Source: Alectoria sarmentosa (taxonomy: Eukaryota > Ascomycota > Lecanoromycetes > Lecanorales > Parmeliaceae). Taken from it: a stretch of DNA of 47,325 nt. Shown piece after piece: positions 1 through 11,236 of this stretch. The position numbers and the translations under genes are program-made. The stretch's first letter is position 1. Each line of letters starts with the position of its first letter. Location of the stretch: NCBI GenBank assembly GCA_009733775.1, contig WOGZ01000262.1, forward strand, positions 1-47,325, read 5' to 3'. The notes below the pieces were generated by a model. The model was not told where the DNA came from. It was given only the letters and a program-made list of their open reading frames with translations, and ran no database searches.

Positions 1-430
1 GAACGATAAATGATTTTGATATTATATTCGAATAATATATCGAAATATTTAATTTGATGACGATTCAAATCACGTTTTTTAATAAAGTATATAAGATTTT
101 TGTGATTCGTGAATATTTTGATCGAAATGTTGATATATTTTAATTTGAGTCGTTAATGTTTTAAACATCGAATAATGACAAGTAATTTTTTATCGTAAAT
201 TTGATAATTGCATTTGATCGAAATTAGGTTTTTGTTATAAAAGATCATTGAATATAATATTCTCTCATCATCATATTATGATAATACTTTTTCGTTAACA
301 TAATCGAAAAAATTCGTTTTTAAAATTATCTTTTTAAATTTATCGAAATGTCGCAAAATAAAAGTTTATATAACGTTGATTTTTAATTAAATAAAAACTT
401 CTTGACAGACGGGTGATCATTTATAAATAA
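1..430 (-). pseudogene. Ty3/Gypsy RNase H domain, inactivated and cut by the window edge
   Basis: Continuing the same minus-strand frame below position 430 gives ILRHFD and a decayed first acidic motif. Next come SQYDDEG-like text, CNYQIYDKKLLVIIRCL (the usual form is CNYEIYDKELLAIIRCF) and NHKNLIYF (usual DHKNLEYF). The ending resembles the family sequence FKIVYR. Several in-frame stops are present. The match runs to position 1, so the rest of RNase H and all of integrase are outside the window. Confidence 0.82.
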
Positions 431-539
431 CATTTTTTTTTATAAAACGAATCATCGATTTGATTATTTTCGAGAAATCTTTTATGAATCTTTTATAAAA
501 ATTATAAAAGTCGATAAAGGTTTATATTTGCTTTAAATT

Positions 540-1350
540 TATAAATTATATTTAATCAACGACGATTTATATCTTAATCGAATTTATTCGTAATTTATCG
601 ATAAATATTAATAAATTAAAAAATTTGATTTTTTATATATAAAATTCGCATTTAAAAATGTTCATTTATAGATCGACCTTTTATAACTTTTGAAAAATTA
701 ATCGAATATATTGAATGTGTTTTTTTTTAATTTTGTTATAAATAAGAATATTATTTAAATATGTTTAATAAAAGTTATTTAAATATTTAAAGAGAATATC
801 GTTTATATATTGCTAATAAATAATAAAATCATTTATTAATTTAAATGAAAATATTTGATATTTGTATATTTTAAGAAATGTGATAAATGTAATAAAGTTC
901 TCGCTATTGAGATGTATTCGAAATTTATTAAAAATAATGATAATGTTAAATCGTATAAGATATTTGCAATCTTATATTCTTGTTAAAACCTTATTTATTA
1001 ATGAAATAAAGTATCGATTTCTTTTGATGATAACGTTCAACTTTCGATAATTCACATAAAATCATAAATTTTCATTTGATTTTTTAATAAATAAAACAAA
1101 TGAGATAAATGAAATATAATTAAATATAATAAATTCTTTTCTTAAATGTTCGTCCAAATATTTTTTGATTTGTTCGAATTTATAATTTAATAATGAATAA
1201 ATTCGATTTTTAAATAATGCATTTTTGTTTGCTCTTTTAATAAATTTCAATTTATGATCATAAAAACGATGTGAAAATAATACGTTCGCTTGTAATTTAT
1301 CAAAAACATTTATATAATCATGATAATTTATAAAGAATTTATTAAGCATT
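540..1350 (-). pseudogene. Ty3/Gypsy reverse transcriptase domain, inactivated
   Basis: The minus strand between about 1350 and 1062 encodes a stretch with the family's RT entry sequence: YHDY...VFDK, then HR.YDHK, then KKYLDE. It ends in VLFIKKSNENL, where VLFVKKPGGGL is usual. A TGA stop then stands where the family has Arg. The frame continues with FYVNYRKLN (usual FCVDYRALN) and NRYFISLI (usual NRYPLPLI). The catalytic Tyr-x-Asp-Asp box has decayed to YLNN followed by ILIYN, at about 730-760. The downstream FYNFYKRFIKDFSKI segment (about 430-500) corresponds to the connection before RNase H. Loss of both catalytic aspartates plus many stops rules out activity. Confidence 0.88.
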
Positions 1351-1537
1351 TTTTGAGAAGTGAAGATTTTAGCATTATTGATTTAAGCGTTTTTTGATAT
1401 ATATAATTTATAACATTTTTTATATTTGATTTCAAAGTCGTATAAATATGACTTATTAATCGATATGCGATTATTTCGTTGCAATTGTAATATAATCTCG
1501 AAAGATTCATTGAAAATATCGTAAATCTCATTCATTG

Positions 1538-2165
1538 TCAAAAAAAAGAGTTTTTTTTTTTATTTCGAATTAAATGATAATAAATCGATGCGTCAATTTC
1601 AACAATATCGATAAAATCAAGCTTTTTGATTATTTTTTCTTTAAGTGTTCTAGATGTTGATATCGATCTTTTCTTATTTGAGATATTTTTGAAATAATTC
1701 ATATCGAAATTATCTTTATTCGATTCATTTTTAATAATAAATTTAAAAGGTCGTGTAATGATAATAAATGATATTTTTGATAAAAACGATAAATTCTCAG
1801 ATGTTGATGTCTTGTTGTCGTTATGTTTATATCGTTTAAATATAAACAATATTTTATCTTTTAACATATCGAGTACGACTTTATATTTGTTCATTTATGA
1901 TTTTTCGAGAATTAAATCGTGTTGTTTTAACGAAGCGATAAAAATAAAATAAGATTCTTTTTTATAATCGTGTATATTCAAAATAAATAAAAGACAATGA
2001 GTGATAAATTGTTTGAACAATCGTTTATCATAATTTTATAATAATTTTGATTTGAAAAGAGGATAAGATTCGATTTATAAACGTTTATATATTTTAAATA
2101 TAATGATTTTATTAATAATGATGTAAATTTTGATGCATTCGCAATTTATAAAAAAATTCGTAAAT
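1538..2165 (-). pseudogene. Ty3/Gypsy protease and protease-RT linker, inactivated
   Basis: On the minus strand, positions about 2165-1985 read as a decayed retropepsin. The D-S-G active site is no longer recognisable, but the later ITHCLLFILNIHDYKKE segment follows the family order. It leads into KQHDLILEKS and then a stop. This matches the family phrase HDIILGKPWM with Trp (TGG) mutated to TAA/TGA. The 118-residue open stretch at 1894-1541 then gives VVLDMLKDKILF and ends with DIVEIDASIYYHLIRNKK, the linker that normally precedes RT. Confidence 0.78.
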
Positions 2166-4072
2166 GTTATTTGTCGATTTTATGATGATAATGTAATTAT
2201 TATTCGAAAGAGACGTCGTGTTAAAAAATCATTTGAAGTATTCGCTAAACACACGTTCGTATTATCTCTTATCGTGATTTTGAAAAAGATTAATCTTTTT
2301 TCGAGTCATCAGAAGAGTCTTTTAGGTTATCGTCATCGTTATTATTCATTTTTATAGTATATATTCGAACAATTTTTTTGTTCGATTAAAAATAATCACG
2401 CTTAATGTGTTTAATTTAATTATAATTATAACATATAAGTTTCTTAATATCGATTTCGATTTTAATTTTAATAAATGAAATTGATATAATAGATTTTATA
2501 AATGTTATTATGATGCGAATAATTTTCGTTATTAAGATAATTGATTTTCTTGTTGAGAAAGTAGTTTTAAATATGAATGTTTTAGATTTTTTTTTATATT
2601 CAGCACGTTAAATGTTGTTTAATTTTCGTAAATATTTTTTAATAAATGTTAACTCGTTGAAATTTTCGTATGCGTTTCAATTTTTTCGTAAATTTTCACG
2701 AATCTTTAGATGTAAATATCATATCATATTATTTTTGTTTTTATTAATAATCTGATTTAATCGAATAAAGTCGACGTAAAATTTTATAAAAGATATAATA
2801 TTTTGCTGAAGTGAGTTATATTGTCGTTTCGCATTATTTTATCGATTAAAGTTCTCGTGAATATCGATCAAATCATTCATTATTTCTTTATAAAATTAAT
2901 ATAAGTTTGAATAATTTCTCAATCGACGTTTTATAATTTATTTTGAAACTTTTCCTTTTAATTTAGAAATAATATAAATTAATTTAAATTCAATAATAAA
3001 ATATCAATTATGATTGATAATGAGTTTGTGATTTATTTTAAAAGATTAATCGTTTTATGTAAGATTTTTTTCATTTATAAAAATAAAAGAGTTAGATAAT
3101 TTAAAAAACTTATTCTTTTTCGATATAAATCGATTTTTGAATTTATTATGAAAAAGTTCGTTCTTTGAATTTTTCTTTGAATTCTTTTTCAATAATTGAA
3201 TTTTTATTATATTGATTTTTCGTTGCAATTATGTTATTTACTTTTGTTAATTACGAACGATGTTATTTAATTACTAAATCATTTATTTCGATTAATGTAA
3301 AGAATTTATAATCTCGTTTTTAATAATCTTATAAAAATGAAATAAAAATTCGCGAAAGTCGTTTTATTTAAAACGAAGTTGATTCAACATATTAAAAAAC
3401 TTTTTAAATGTAATTTTCGTTTAATATAATAATTGCTTATTAATAAAAATGTATTATAAATTTGATTTATAATGTTGAGAGAGGTCTTCGAGATCTTTAA
3501 ATATGATTAAAATATAACGTGATTTAATTTTATTCAAGAAACTTTAAATGTGATTTATTTTTTTCATTTCGATAAAGATTATTAATAAAAAAAAAAACAA
3601 AAGAGAAGAAAAAGAAGAGAGATTTAAATATTTTGAAAAATGTAATATTAAAGAGTATTGTGATAAAGAAGAGTGTTAACACTTTTCATTTAATGTATTT
3701 AATGATTTTCGTATAATAAAAAAATTTGATTTTAATATATAAAAAACAACAATGAGTGTTATTCAGTCGTTTGTTTATTTATTAAATTCTCGTGAAAATA
3801 ATGTGTTAATTGAATAACGTTTTTTCAATTTCGTTATTTATGTAGAGGATATTTATTATGTCGTCGTCGATTTCGTGTGAAGAAATTTGATAATGCGAAG
3901 TGAAAAAGGAAAATTTTGAAAGGTTATAAAATCGTGATTTTTTATTCGATGATGATGTCGTGAAAGATTTGAGTATTTTTGATAATGATCTTTCGAACGA
4001 TATAATCGATGTTGTCTCAATTTGAATTGTATAAAAATGATATGTGATTATTTTTTTCGATTCGCTAATCAA

Positions 4073-4489
4073 ATGAATGTTTTAATATCTTTTTTATACT
4101 CGTTATTATTAACGAGACGAATCATTATTTTAATACAAATTGTTTAAATTTCAATTATCGTAAATGACTTGATTCAGGAATACGATATCTTAATAATTTT
4201 TATGTCTTGATAAAGCCCCTATTAGCACGATTTTTTGAATTCGTTAATTGATACGAATGAAGTGAATGAGATGACTTAATTGTAATGTCAAAATTAATAT
4301 AAAGTTATGTCATATGAATGTATTAAATAAGATAATTAAGTGGAAAGAAAGTATATATATAAAAAAAAGACATTTATATGAAAACAAATGTCTCTGTCAA
4401 GTCACGTTAATCTCAATCGGATAATGTTAAAGAAATGTGATGTTAAAGAAAAGTCAGCTCTATTAAAAATGTAAGGTACGCTCGTAACA
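4073..4489 (-). repeat. Probable 5' LTR and leader of the Gypsy element
   Basis: The segment lies upstream (minus-strand sense) of the region where Gag should begin. Its outer end on the minus strand is TGTTACGAGCG, which has the TG start typical of LTRs. A TATA-rich stretch (about 4352-4362) could be the LTR promoter. The segment keeps more GC than its surroundings, including GCCCC at about 4215. The inner LTR boundary and primer-binding site could not be placed, and the partner LTR is outside the window, so this is a boundary proposal. Confidence 0.45.
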
Positions 4490-5640
4490 ATACGTTATAA
4501 AATTCGAGAATTTCTATTTATAATTTAAATTAAATTTTCGAAATTTATAAATATATATTAAAAACGATAATAATTTCAACTTTTAACGTTAATAATATTA
4601 ATATTATTATAATATTATATTGTATAAAGCGCTTAATAATAATAAAAATCAATAATAATTGTTATTATCATTATTATTATCTTTTTAAATAATAAATATA
4701 AATTCGATATTTTATTTTTAAGTAACAAAATTCGCAATAATAAAATATAATAATAAAATGAAGTTTATTGAATTAACTTAAATCGAGAACGTTATATTTT
4801 AATATTAAAATAAAAATAAACTTAACTTTAACTTTAATTTAATATAATATAATTTGAGTAATTAAAATTGAAAAAAATCTTAATTTAACAATTAAATAAA
4901 CGATAATTTACGCGATAATAAATTAATATAACGTATTACATAATTTTATATAAAGTTATTAATCTTTGTTTTTCGCTTTATTAAAATAAATATATTATAT
5001 TACGTTATATTATTGTTTATATTAAAAATATAATAAATTAAATATATAATATATATTAATAAATATATAATATATATAAATATATAAATATATAAAAAAA
5101 AAAAAAAAAAAATATGTTAAAAATATATTAATAAAGTATTTTTTCTTTTAAAAATTTCTTTTTAAATTTAAGATTTTCTTTTAATTCAAATTTATATTAT
5201 TATTTTAGTTTATTAATAACGTAATTTGATTAATGTTAAATAATTAATATAAATTATACAAACTTTAAATTATTTTATTTCAAAATAAATTGACTTATAA
5301 AAACGTAATAAAAGTAATAAATATTTATAATAAATTTAAATAAATTTATAAATAATAAATATTTATTTATTTACAAAAGTTAAATATTATTATTATTATT
5401 AATTAATATAAATATATTTATATATATATTATATAAAACTTTAAATAAAAAATAAAAAACATGTTTTTATTAAAATATTAACATATCAATTCAATTTAAA
5501 AAAATTCAACTTTAAAGTATACTATAATTAATTAATTAATTAATTTCATTAAGTCTTAATCTGTTTATAATAAATTTCGAATTGAGTTAATTTAATCGAG
5601 AATTTTAAATAAGTTAAATTGACGTTCTCATCACGACTTC
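4490..5640. other. Extremely AT-rich gene-free spacer
   Basis: Nearly pure A/T sequence with few CpG sites, in contrast to the neighbouring element where TCG and CGA remain frequent. It holds short ATT/TAA arrays, a run of 19 A at 5094-5112 and TATATA stretches at 5040-5090. No open frame or protein resemblance is visible. It could be older repeat remains that lost their CpG as well, or a low-complexity spacer. It ends abruptly at the GC-normal gene space near 5640. Confidence 0.75.
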
Positions 5641-5831
5641 GTACCGAATTCTGATTTTCAATTTCTGCAATATAGATGAACACCCAGAGACGAGAGCGTT
5701 GACTATAGAGGCAGATCAATGTGCCATTGTTCAGACTCAAATGCCAGGCGCGCCATTCATTCCAAACCTCCCTCTCCTTCCCCTTTCAGATCGTCATGAT
5801 CAATACCGATCTGACAACCTGACAATCCTGG

Positions 5832-7711
5832 CTACTCCCATTCCTCCACCCTCGTCCCACGACTCCAATCCCAAACCTGTCTTTCCACACGCCTCCCACC
5901 TCTCCGTTCCACCACCACCGTCCGGGGCCCCTCATTGCGAATTTTCCACCTCACGACGGCGCCATTGATTTCAGTCGAGACACTCACATCTGGGAAGCGT
6001 CCGGGCCTCTGCTTCAGACTGCGGAGAAAAGCATACAGCTTGATGATACCGGGCGTGGTTTCCAAAGACGGGTTGTGCTCGCGTCGGGTGTCGTCTTTAT
6101 GGATGAACAGGCTGAGCGATTGGAGGGTGGGGATGGAGAGGAGGGGTTGAACGTCGAGTGAAAAGGAAGGAAGAGGAGCCCCACAGGTGTCGAGATCCGA
6201 CGGCGTTGATGGTTGCTCGGAAGAAGCGGTGGCGGTGGCGGCGGCTTGGGGTGTTGTGGCGGGGACATCTTTTTGACCCGCCCTCGGGGGCCTGGATGCC
6301 AAGACATCGAGGTTGATACACTCCAGCGATGGGCAAGCGGCTTTGATAAGCGCAACGTCCTCCCCACTCAACAACATCGACCGCAGAAAGGGCCCCGCTC
6401 GCACAGGTCCATAGCGCATACTCAGATCCAACGCGCTCTCGCGGACATGCGAGCTCAGACACCGCAGCGAAGATCCAGTGCATTCGACAGCATGTAGAAT
6501 GATATCGCGTTTGAAACCAAGAAGGGTGAGGCGCGTTAAGATCAGGGATGCAAGGAATGCTTTGATGGATGCAGAGTCGTTTTCGAACGTCGTCTTTGTT
6601 AAAGCGTCTTTGAACGCAGATAATGTGAGGGTGTGCAGACACGGGAGATGATGACCCTGTAGGTATTTTGTCGTCTCCTCGACGAGCGGGATGCCGATTA
6701 TGGAGAGGGATTGCAGATGCAAAAACGGCGTTGTCCATGAATCCAACGACTTCTGGGTGAATGATAATTCACCTTCAAGGACCAGTGATTGGATAGCTAG
6801 AACGCTCCGGCCGATGATCTCCAGAGCATGGCTCTTCGTCTCGAGAAACAGTCGATGTTCAGGAACGCCAGGCACCGAAGCTCCTTGGAGTACTACATGT
6901 AAATGCCTCAACCGCCGGTTATTCTTGACAATCTCAGCAACATCTTCCGCAGCATTACTGCCCCGATACGCGACAAAGCCAGGTCCACCACCATGCGGAT
7001 ACAGTCGCGGTTTATGTAAAAGGCACACCCTCAGCGAGTCAAGGCGTGAAAGCGCCTGCAATCTCGCGTCCGAATTGGCCGTATGGACATAGCAATCGAT
7101 GGCAAGCCGTACCTGGCCGGGGAGTTTATCAACGACTGTTAGGATGGAGGGATCAATGGGCCTGAGATCGACCATATCGTACGACTCGAGCCCAGCGTCT
7201 CCTTCAAACCTAATAGGTGACACATCAGTCCCGCTCTCCGCGGTCTCGGTCGTCCCTTGTGATCTGCGTGACTGACCGAACATCTCTCAGCCTCGGCAAT
7301 TCCCCCACCAATTGTCGGAATCCCTCATTAAGATCTCCATGATACCCATGCATGCCAACCCTCTTCACCGTCACCGTCACAACCTCAACACTTGCCCTTA
7401 TTGCCGCATTTCCCTGCAACACTTTCAGAAGAGCAGCGCATCGCTCCGGATCCTCGTCCGTCAGTGGGATGCTCAGGAGGCGAAATAGAATCCGTGAACA
7501 GATGTTGTGGAAGCGGCGACAGACCAGGTTTAGCGCTTTCAGTGGCCGTGAAGGGTGCGCTTCGTTGTAGAGCTGGACCTGTTAGACCGGAAGAAGAATA
7601 AACAAGCAATGGAAGAAAGAAGGAGGAAGGTTGATGAAAATGCACAATCCAACATACCGTTTCCGCGATCAGGGTCCAGAGCTCCGGGCTCAGACTTAAG
7701 AGAGAGGACAT
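5832..7711 (-). CDS. F-box-like protein with C-terminal leucine-rich region
   Basis: Inferred exons are 7711-7658, 7578-7277 and 7209-5832, giving 577 residues. The introns are 79 bp (GTATGT...AACAG) and 67 bp (GTCAGT...ATTAG). Splicing joins an N-terminus reading SLSPELWTLIAETV to QLYNEAHP...LNLVCRRFHNICSRILF. That is the P-E-L-W ... A-L-x-L-V-C-R-x-F pattern of fungal F-box domains (residues about 5-55). The remainder has scattered Leu-rich segments such as LHLQSLSIIGI and LPCLHTLTLSAF, then an Ala/Thr/Pro-rich insert and a basic tail. F-box proteins usually act as substrate adaptors of SCF ubiquitin ligases; the target is unknown. The start was chosen at the ATG just before the F-box. An in-frame extension upstream is open but looks like leader. 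The gene sits next to the AT-rich block and shows no RIP damage. Confidence 0.78.
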
Positions 7712-8548
7712 TATTGTAATTGTATGACAGAGAGAGAAGCGATGCGAATGCGAAATTCGTAAAACTTCTTCCTCTACTCCAATTTCACGATTAATGTGAA
7801 CAGCCCAACAGTTCCGATGTCCAGTCTTTATTCTGCCTACATATCCGATATGACAGTACGTAATATGTAAACAGAACTGCACGGCGCGCTTTGACTATGT
7901 AGGTGGCTGCTTCAGCCCCATCAACGTCAGCAACGGCAAGTTTCACCAGTGCTACAGCCTCAGTGATCCTGGGTTCGAGCTTTACCTAGATCAGCTAGGC
8001 TCGTAATATCTCGCCATGGCAAATACCATCCACTTGTGTTAAATTAGCACATTGGCTATGCCTGGTGCCCCTGAACTCTCAGTGAATGTACCTGTAGGTA
8101 AGATTACATGCAACTACTACGTAGCTCTCGGTTTCAAGCTCTTCAAGGCTAGCCGGGTCGGGCTACCCGCCCGTGCCACGCGCCGCGTTGAACTCTCTCG
8201 GTACTTTCCAGCGTATTGAAACTGGCGGCGGGCCATGTGAGAGCTACTGATTGGATCTACTACTTATGTGAGGGTATTCATTCCAGAATGCTCATCCATG
8301 CTAGATAACAACAATCGTTTATGTACAAAACTCCATCGTCTCCAAAACGCCGCAGTGACATGCTTCACCAATTCCAAAGCTAGAGGAGATTGGCTTGCGC
8401 TTTTACGACTCGGTCAACTCCAGAATGACTGGAGGGTGAATTGTGGTCGCAACAGTACGACCAAACGCGAAAAGGCTAAGGGGCAAATGCGTATTGGCCA
8501 GCATTCCACTTTGGAGTGGAGCCAATGATGCCATTGAATGTGAAGTAA
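7712..8548. other. Intergenic region between two minus-strand genes
   Basis: This stretch holds the promoter side of the F-box gene and the 3' side of the metallopeptidase gene. A GC-rich inverted-repeat stretch with GCCGGGTCGGGCTACCCGCC lies near 8150-8175. I see no coding region or RNA gene that I can support. Confidence 0.5.
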
Positions 8549-9717
8549 TCAGGCGGTAGGCTGATGGCTGAAGAGAATGTCAGCAAGTTCAGAGGAAGGC
8601 CTGATATTTGGATGACTTGGTCCAGTTTGGTGGGATTGGGGGAAATCTTGCAAAGGGTGCGAGTCTGAATGGTCAATCCCAGCTGGAAAACCTGAACATA
8701 CCTGTAGCATAGAAAGCATAATTGTCAATGTTCGAGAGAGCAAAACCGTTGTTGGCCGTTGTGACGCTGTCAGCCCAGCCATATGCCTCGGCCCCGCCAC
8801 GGAAAACTTCAAGGCAAGATAAGATGTCAGTGGACGTGATCTACTTGAAAATGGAAAGCTAGGTATGCTACTTACAGAGAGCCGATTGCGTCACGTGCAT
8901 CAATTCGTGCAGTAGGACGCTAGCCACACAGGTGGCATACACAACATTGTCCACCGTCTTCCCAGGGTAGATGCCCGCAAGTCCCTGGATATTCGCCAAG
9001 GCTTGAATCGAGGCTACACTCCCAGTGCTCTCTGGAGAAACGCCCTTTTCGAGGGCTCCTGGACAGAGCACAATGATTCTATACTCGGTTGGTGAGCTTG
9101 GATCGACGTTGGAGGACGAGTCCAGCGTCGCTCCCAGACCGGCTACGGAGCAAAACTCCGCGTTTGGGGCGTTGTTGTGGGCAAGGCCGAAAACAGTAAT
9201 GAAGGAAGTCAAATCCGTCCAGGCATTGGGGCCTGCGTTGACGTCGGGAGCGAAATTTTCGCCTCCACAGTATATGGTGACTTGGTCGGCTACGAGTCCT
9301 TGAAGATTCGTTATGCCCCATGGGGTGTGATCTGCGGCATATTGGAATCTTGCTGCAGAGTGAGAGGAAGAACGATTAGCTCTCGCTAATTCAACAGTCG
9401 CATGGTAGATAGAATGTTGTCCTTTAAGGGGAGAAGGGAGTCACACATGAGACGGTCTGTAGATCTGCTGCGGTGGCCCCTGCGAACAACTGATTCCGAG
9501 CGTTGTCAACACCTTGGCCTCCAGCGACCACAGATGCCGCGTGTGTCAACATCTGATTTGCCGCCGTCATTCCATTCGTTATCATGGTTGTTTTGTCTTG
9601 ACCGTCGCCGATGTAGGGTACGCATGAGTGATCAATAGCATAAGCACTTGCCTGGGAGAAGAGCCGGGAGAGGGAGATTAATGCAGACAAGACGGTCGCT
9701 GTAGTATGTAGTGCCAT
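8549..9717 (-). CDS. Secreted HExxH metallopeptidase (M35 / lysine-specific endopeptidase-like)
   Basis: Proposed exons are 9717-9447, 9352-8876, 8806-8702 and 8646-8549, giving about 316 residues. The protein starts MALHTTATVLSALIS and has a hydrophobic signal peptide of about 24 residues. Exon 2 ends with a zinc-binding helix, LLHELMH (HExxH). After splicing, GGAEAYGW and then NIDNYAFYA follow. This G-x-x-x-Y-G-W ... N-A-D-N-Y pattern is seen after HExxH in fungal M35-like and lysine-specific metallo-endopeptidase-like proteins and would supply further zinc ligands. Introns 1-3 are 94, 69 and 55 bp with GTGTGA, GTAAGT and GTATGT donors. The last intron is the least certain; without it the protein ends a few residues after YATG. 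An extracellular protease role is inferred from signal peptide and fold. Confidence 0.75.
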
Positions 9718-11236
9718 GTTCTTGGTGATTGGGGTGTCGCTTTTGTAAAGGCAACTTTGAGGACTCAAGCGACGGCCTGGGGAACTTCAACGGTATATGA
9801 AATGCGTACAAAGCAATATGTACTATATATTTCAATGGATGAATTCGGGGAAAATAAATGATATACTTGGGGGAAGTGGTTTTCACTTTCTAATCGAAGC
9901 AATCATGGGACGCATGACATGGTGCTCGGTAATATTCGCAAGCTCTTTGGGTCATCAAGATTACAGCCTCGCTCAACTTTGTTATAACAAGGAGCGAAAA
10001 TCAGTGGCTCGTTCAGGAGTGTTGGGTCAGAGGGATGAAGCGTGGTAGGACGAGTTGATGTCTGACGATCCAACCAAAGCCTTGCCAACTCGGCGAAGCA
10101 ATCCTGTTTGTTATGGACATCGTGCGGCTCATACAAGTTAGATGGCGTGAAATGTAAGGCGGTGTCGAGGTACATGAAACGTTTGGTGAGAGGTTGTCCA
10201 GTTCATACCTTGTCTGGCCATCCATGCGTAGCAACTCTACCGGGAATCTTACAAATGTAAATGATTCTTTTCCTTGATGGGAATGTTTCACCAGAGTCTG
10301 AACCCCATTGAGGTCAGGGACATAGATTAGCCCTAGCCCTTCCCATGCACTCGGGGGTACCGGCTAGCAGGGATCAGATGTAATTTAAGTACCATAAGTA
10401 GGGATTACATTTGTCCACTGCGGCTCAAATTTCTGCTTACTCATGGACGCAGCAAGCCAGAGCTGACCCATCGATATCCCTACATCAGACCCTTAGTTGT
10501 GCGTTTCCCCCGAGCCCCAGGGAAAGGGATAATCCTACTTTACTAGCAATGTCTTGTATCTGTTTTCGCCTACGTTGTACGGAGATGGTTGAACGACTAA
10601 AAATTAGGTACGGCTGTGTACATTAGACTTTTTTAGTGGCCGCAAGCTGAACTTGACTCTTACCCTGCCATATTATTACAGTACGCAACTCACAGCCTCA
10701 TGAGCTCAAATGCTGACATGCCACACTGTCCCTTGCAATTCATTAATTCTAGGCAAGTTAGCTGAAACACTGTACACCTAGGTATGTTGTATCTTCCAAC
10801 TACCCCTCGCTGACAGAGTCATCTCTTAGCTTCGTCTCCGCGAGCAATCACACAATACGTCACCAACCTTCCTCTCTTCTCTTCTTCCTTTTCATTGAGT
10901 AGTTGTCCAAAATGCTGGAGACTGCGCCCAAGGCTATCTCCGTTTGACTGCCTGCTCGCCACTACCTGCTGTCCATGTGCCCGATTGTCCGAGATGAAGG
11001 CTCTCCAAACCCAGCCTGGAGTTTCGCGAATGTTCCGAAGCACTGCGCCGTATGTTGTTTCTTTGTATCGTAGAGTCTACAAATCCTTAGATGACGGTGC
11101 GCTCTCGGACTTTTGAAAGAGCATGTTGGTATCGTTGGTTTCGTAGCTTCAGACCTTCTTAACTATCCATTCAAATCACTCATGCTTCCACATATCACGT
11201 TCATAGTCATTTCCATTTCCTTCCAAGTCTTCCACC
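9718..11236. other. Divergent intergenic region, no gene recognised
   Basis: About 1.5 kb separates the metallopeptidase start (minus) from the wall-protein start (plus), so both promoters lie here. Several frames of 70-90 codons exist on both strands, but they lack family resemblance and overlap each other. CT-rich tracts at 11150-11225 directly precede the downstream start and look like a fungal core promoter or leader. Confidence 0.5.

Larger units (their letters stand above)
1..4489 (-). mobile_element. RIP-degraded Ty3/Gypsy LTR retrotransposon, truncated by the left edge
   Basis: Reading the minus strand through its stop codons gives the order of a fungal Ty3/Gypsy polyprotein. A protease-like segment lies at about 1985-2165, a protease-RT linker at 1538-1984, the reverse transcriptase at about 540-1350 and RNase H from about 540 to the left edge. 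Integrase would lie to the left of position 1. Gag would occupy about 2170-4072, but I see no clear zinc knuckle. A probable LTR end is at 4489, where the minus strand begins TGTTACG, and the base composition changes just beyond it. Stops replace Arg and Gln codons (CGA to TGA, CAA to TAA) and TpA is very common while CpA is scarce, as expected from RIP. No long frame is open, so the element is dead. Confidence 0.88.

Noticed and set aside
862..2357. Several open frames of 60-118 codons in the AT-rich block taken as small genes
   Set aside because: Those on the minus strand are fragments of the Gypsy polyprotein between RIP stops; the plus-strand ones are their shadows.
7930..8000. GGGTTCGAGC text resembling a tRNA T-loop
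   Set aside because: The flanking bases do not form the 5-bp T-stem and no cloverleaf can be drawn.
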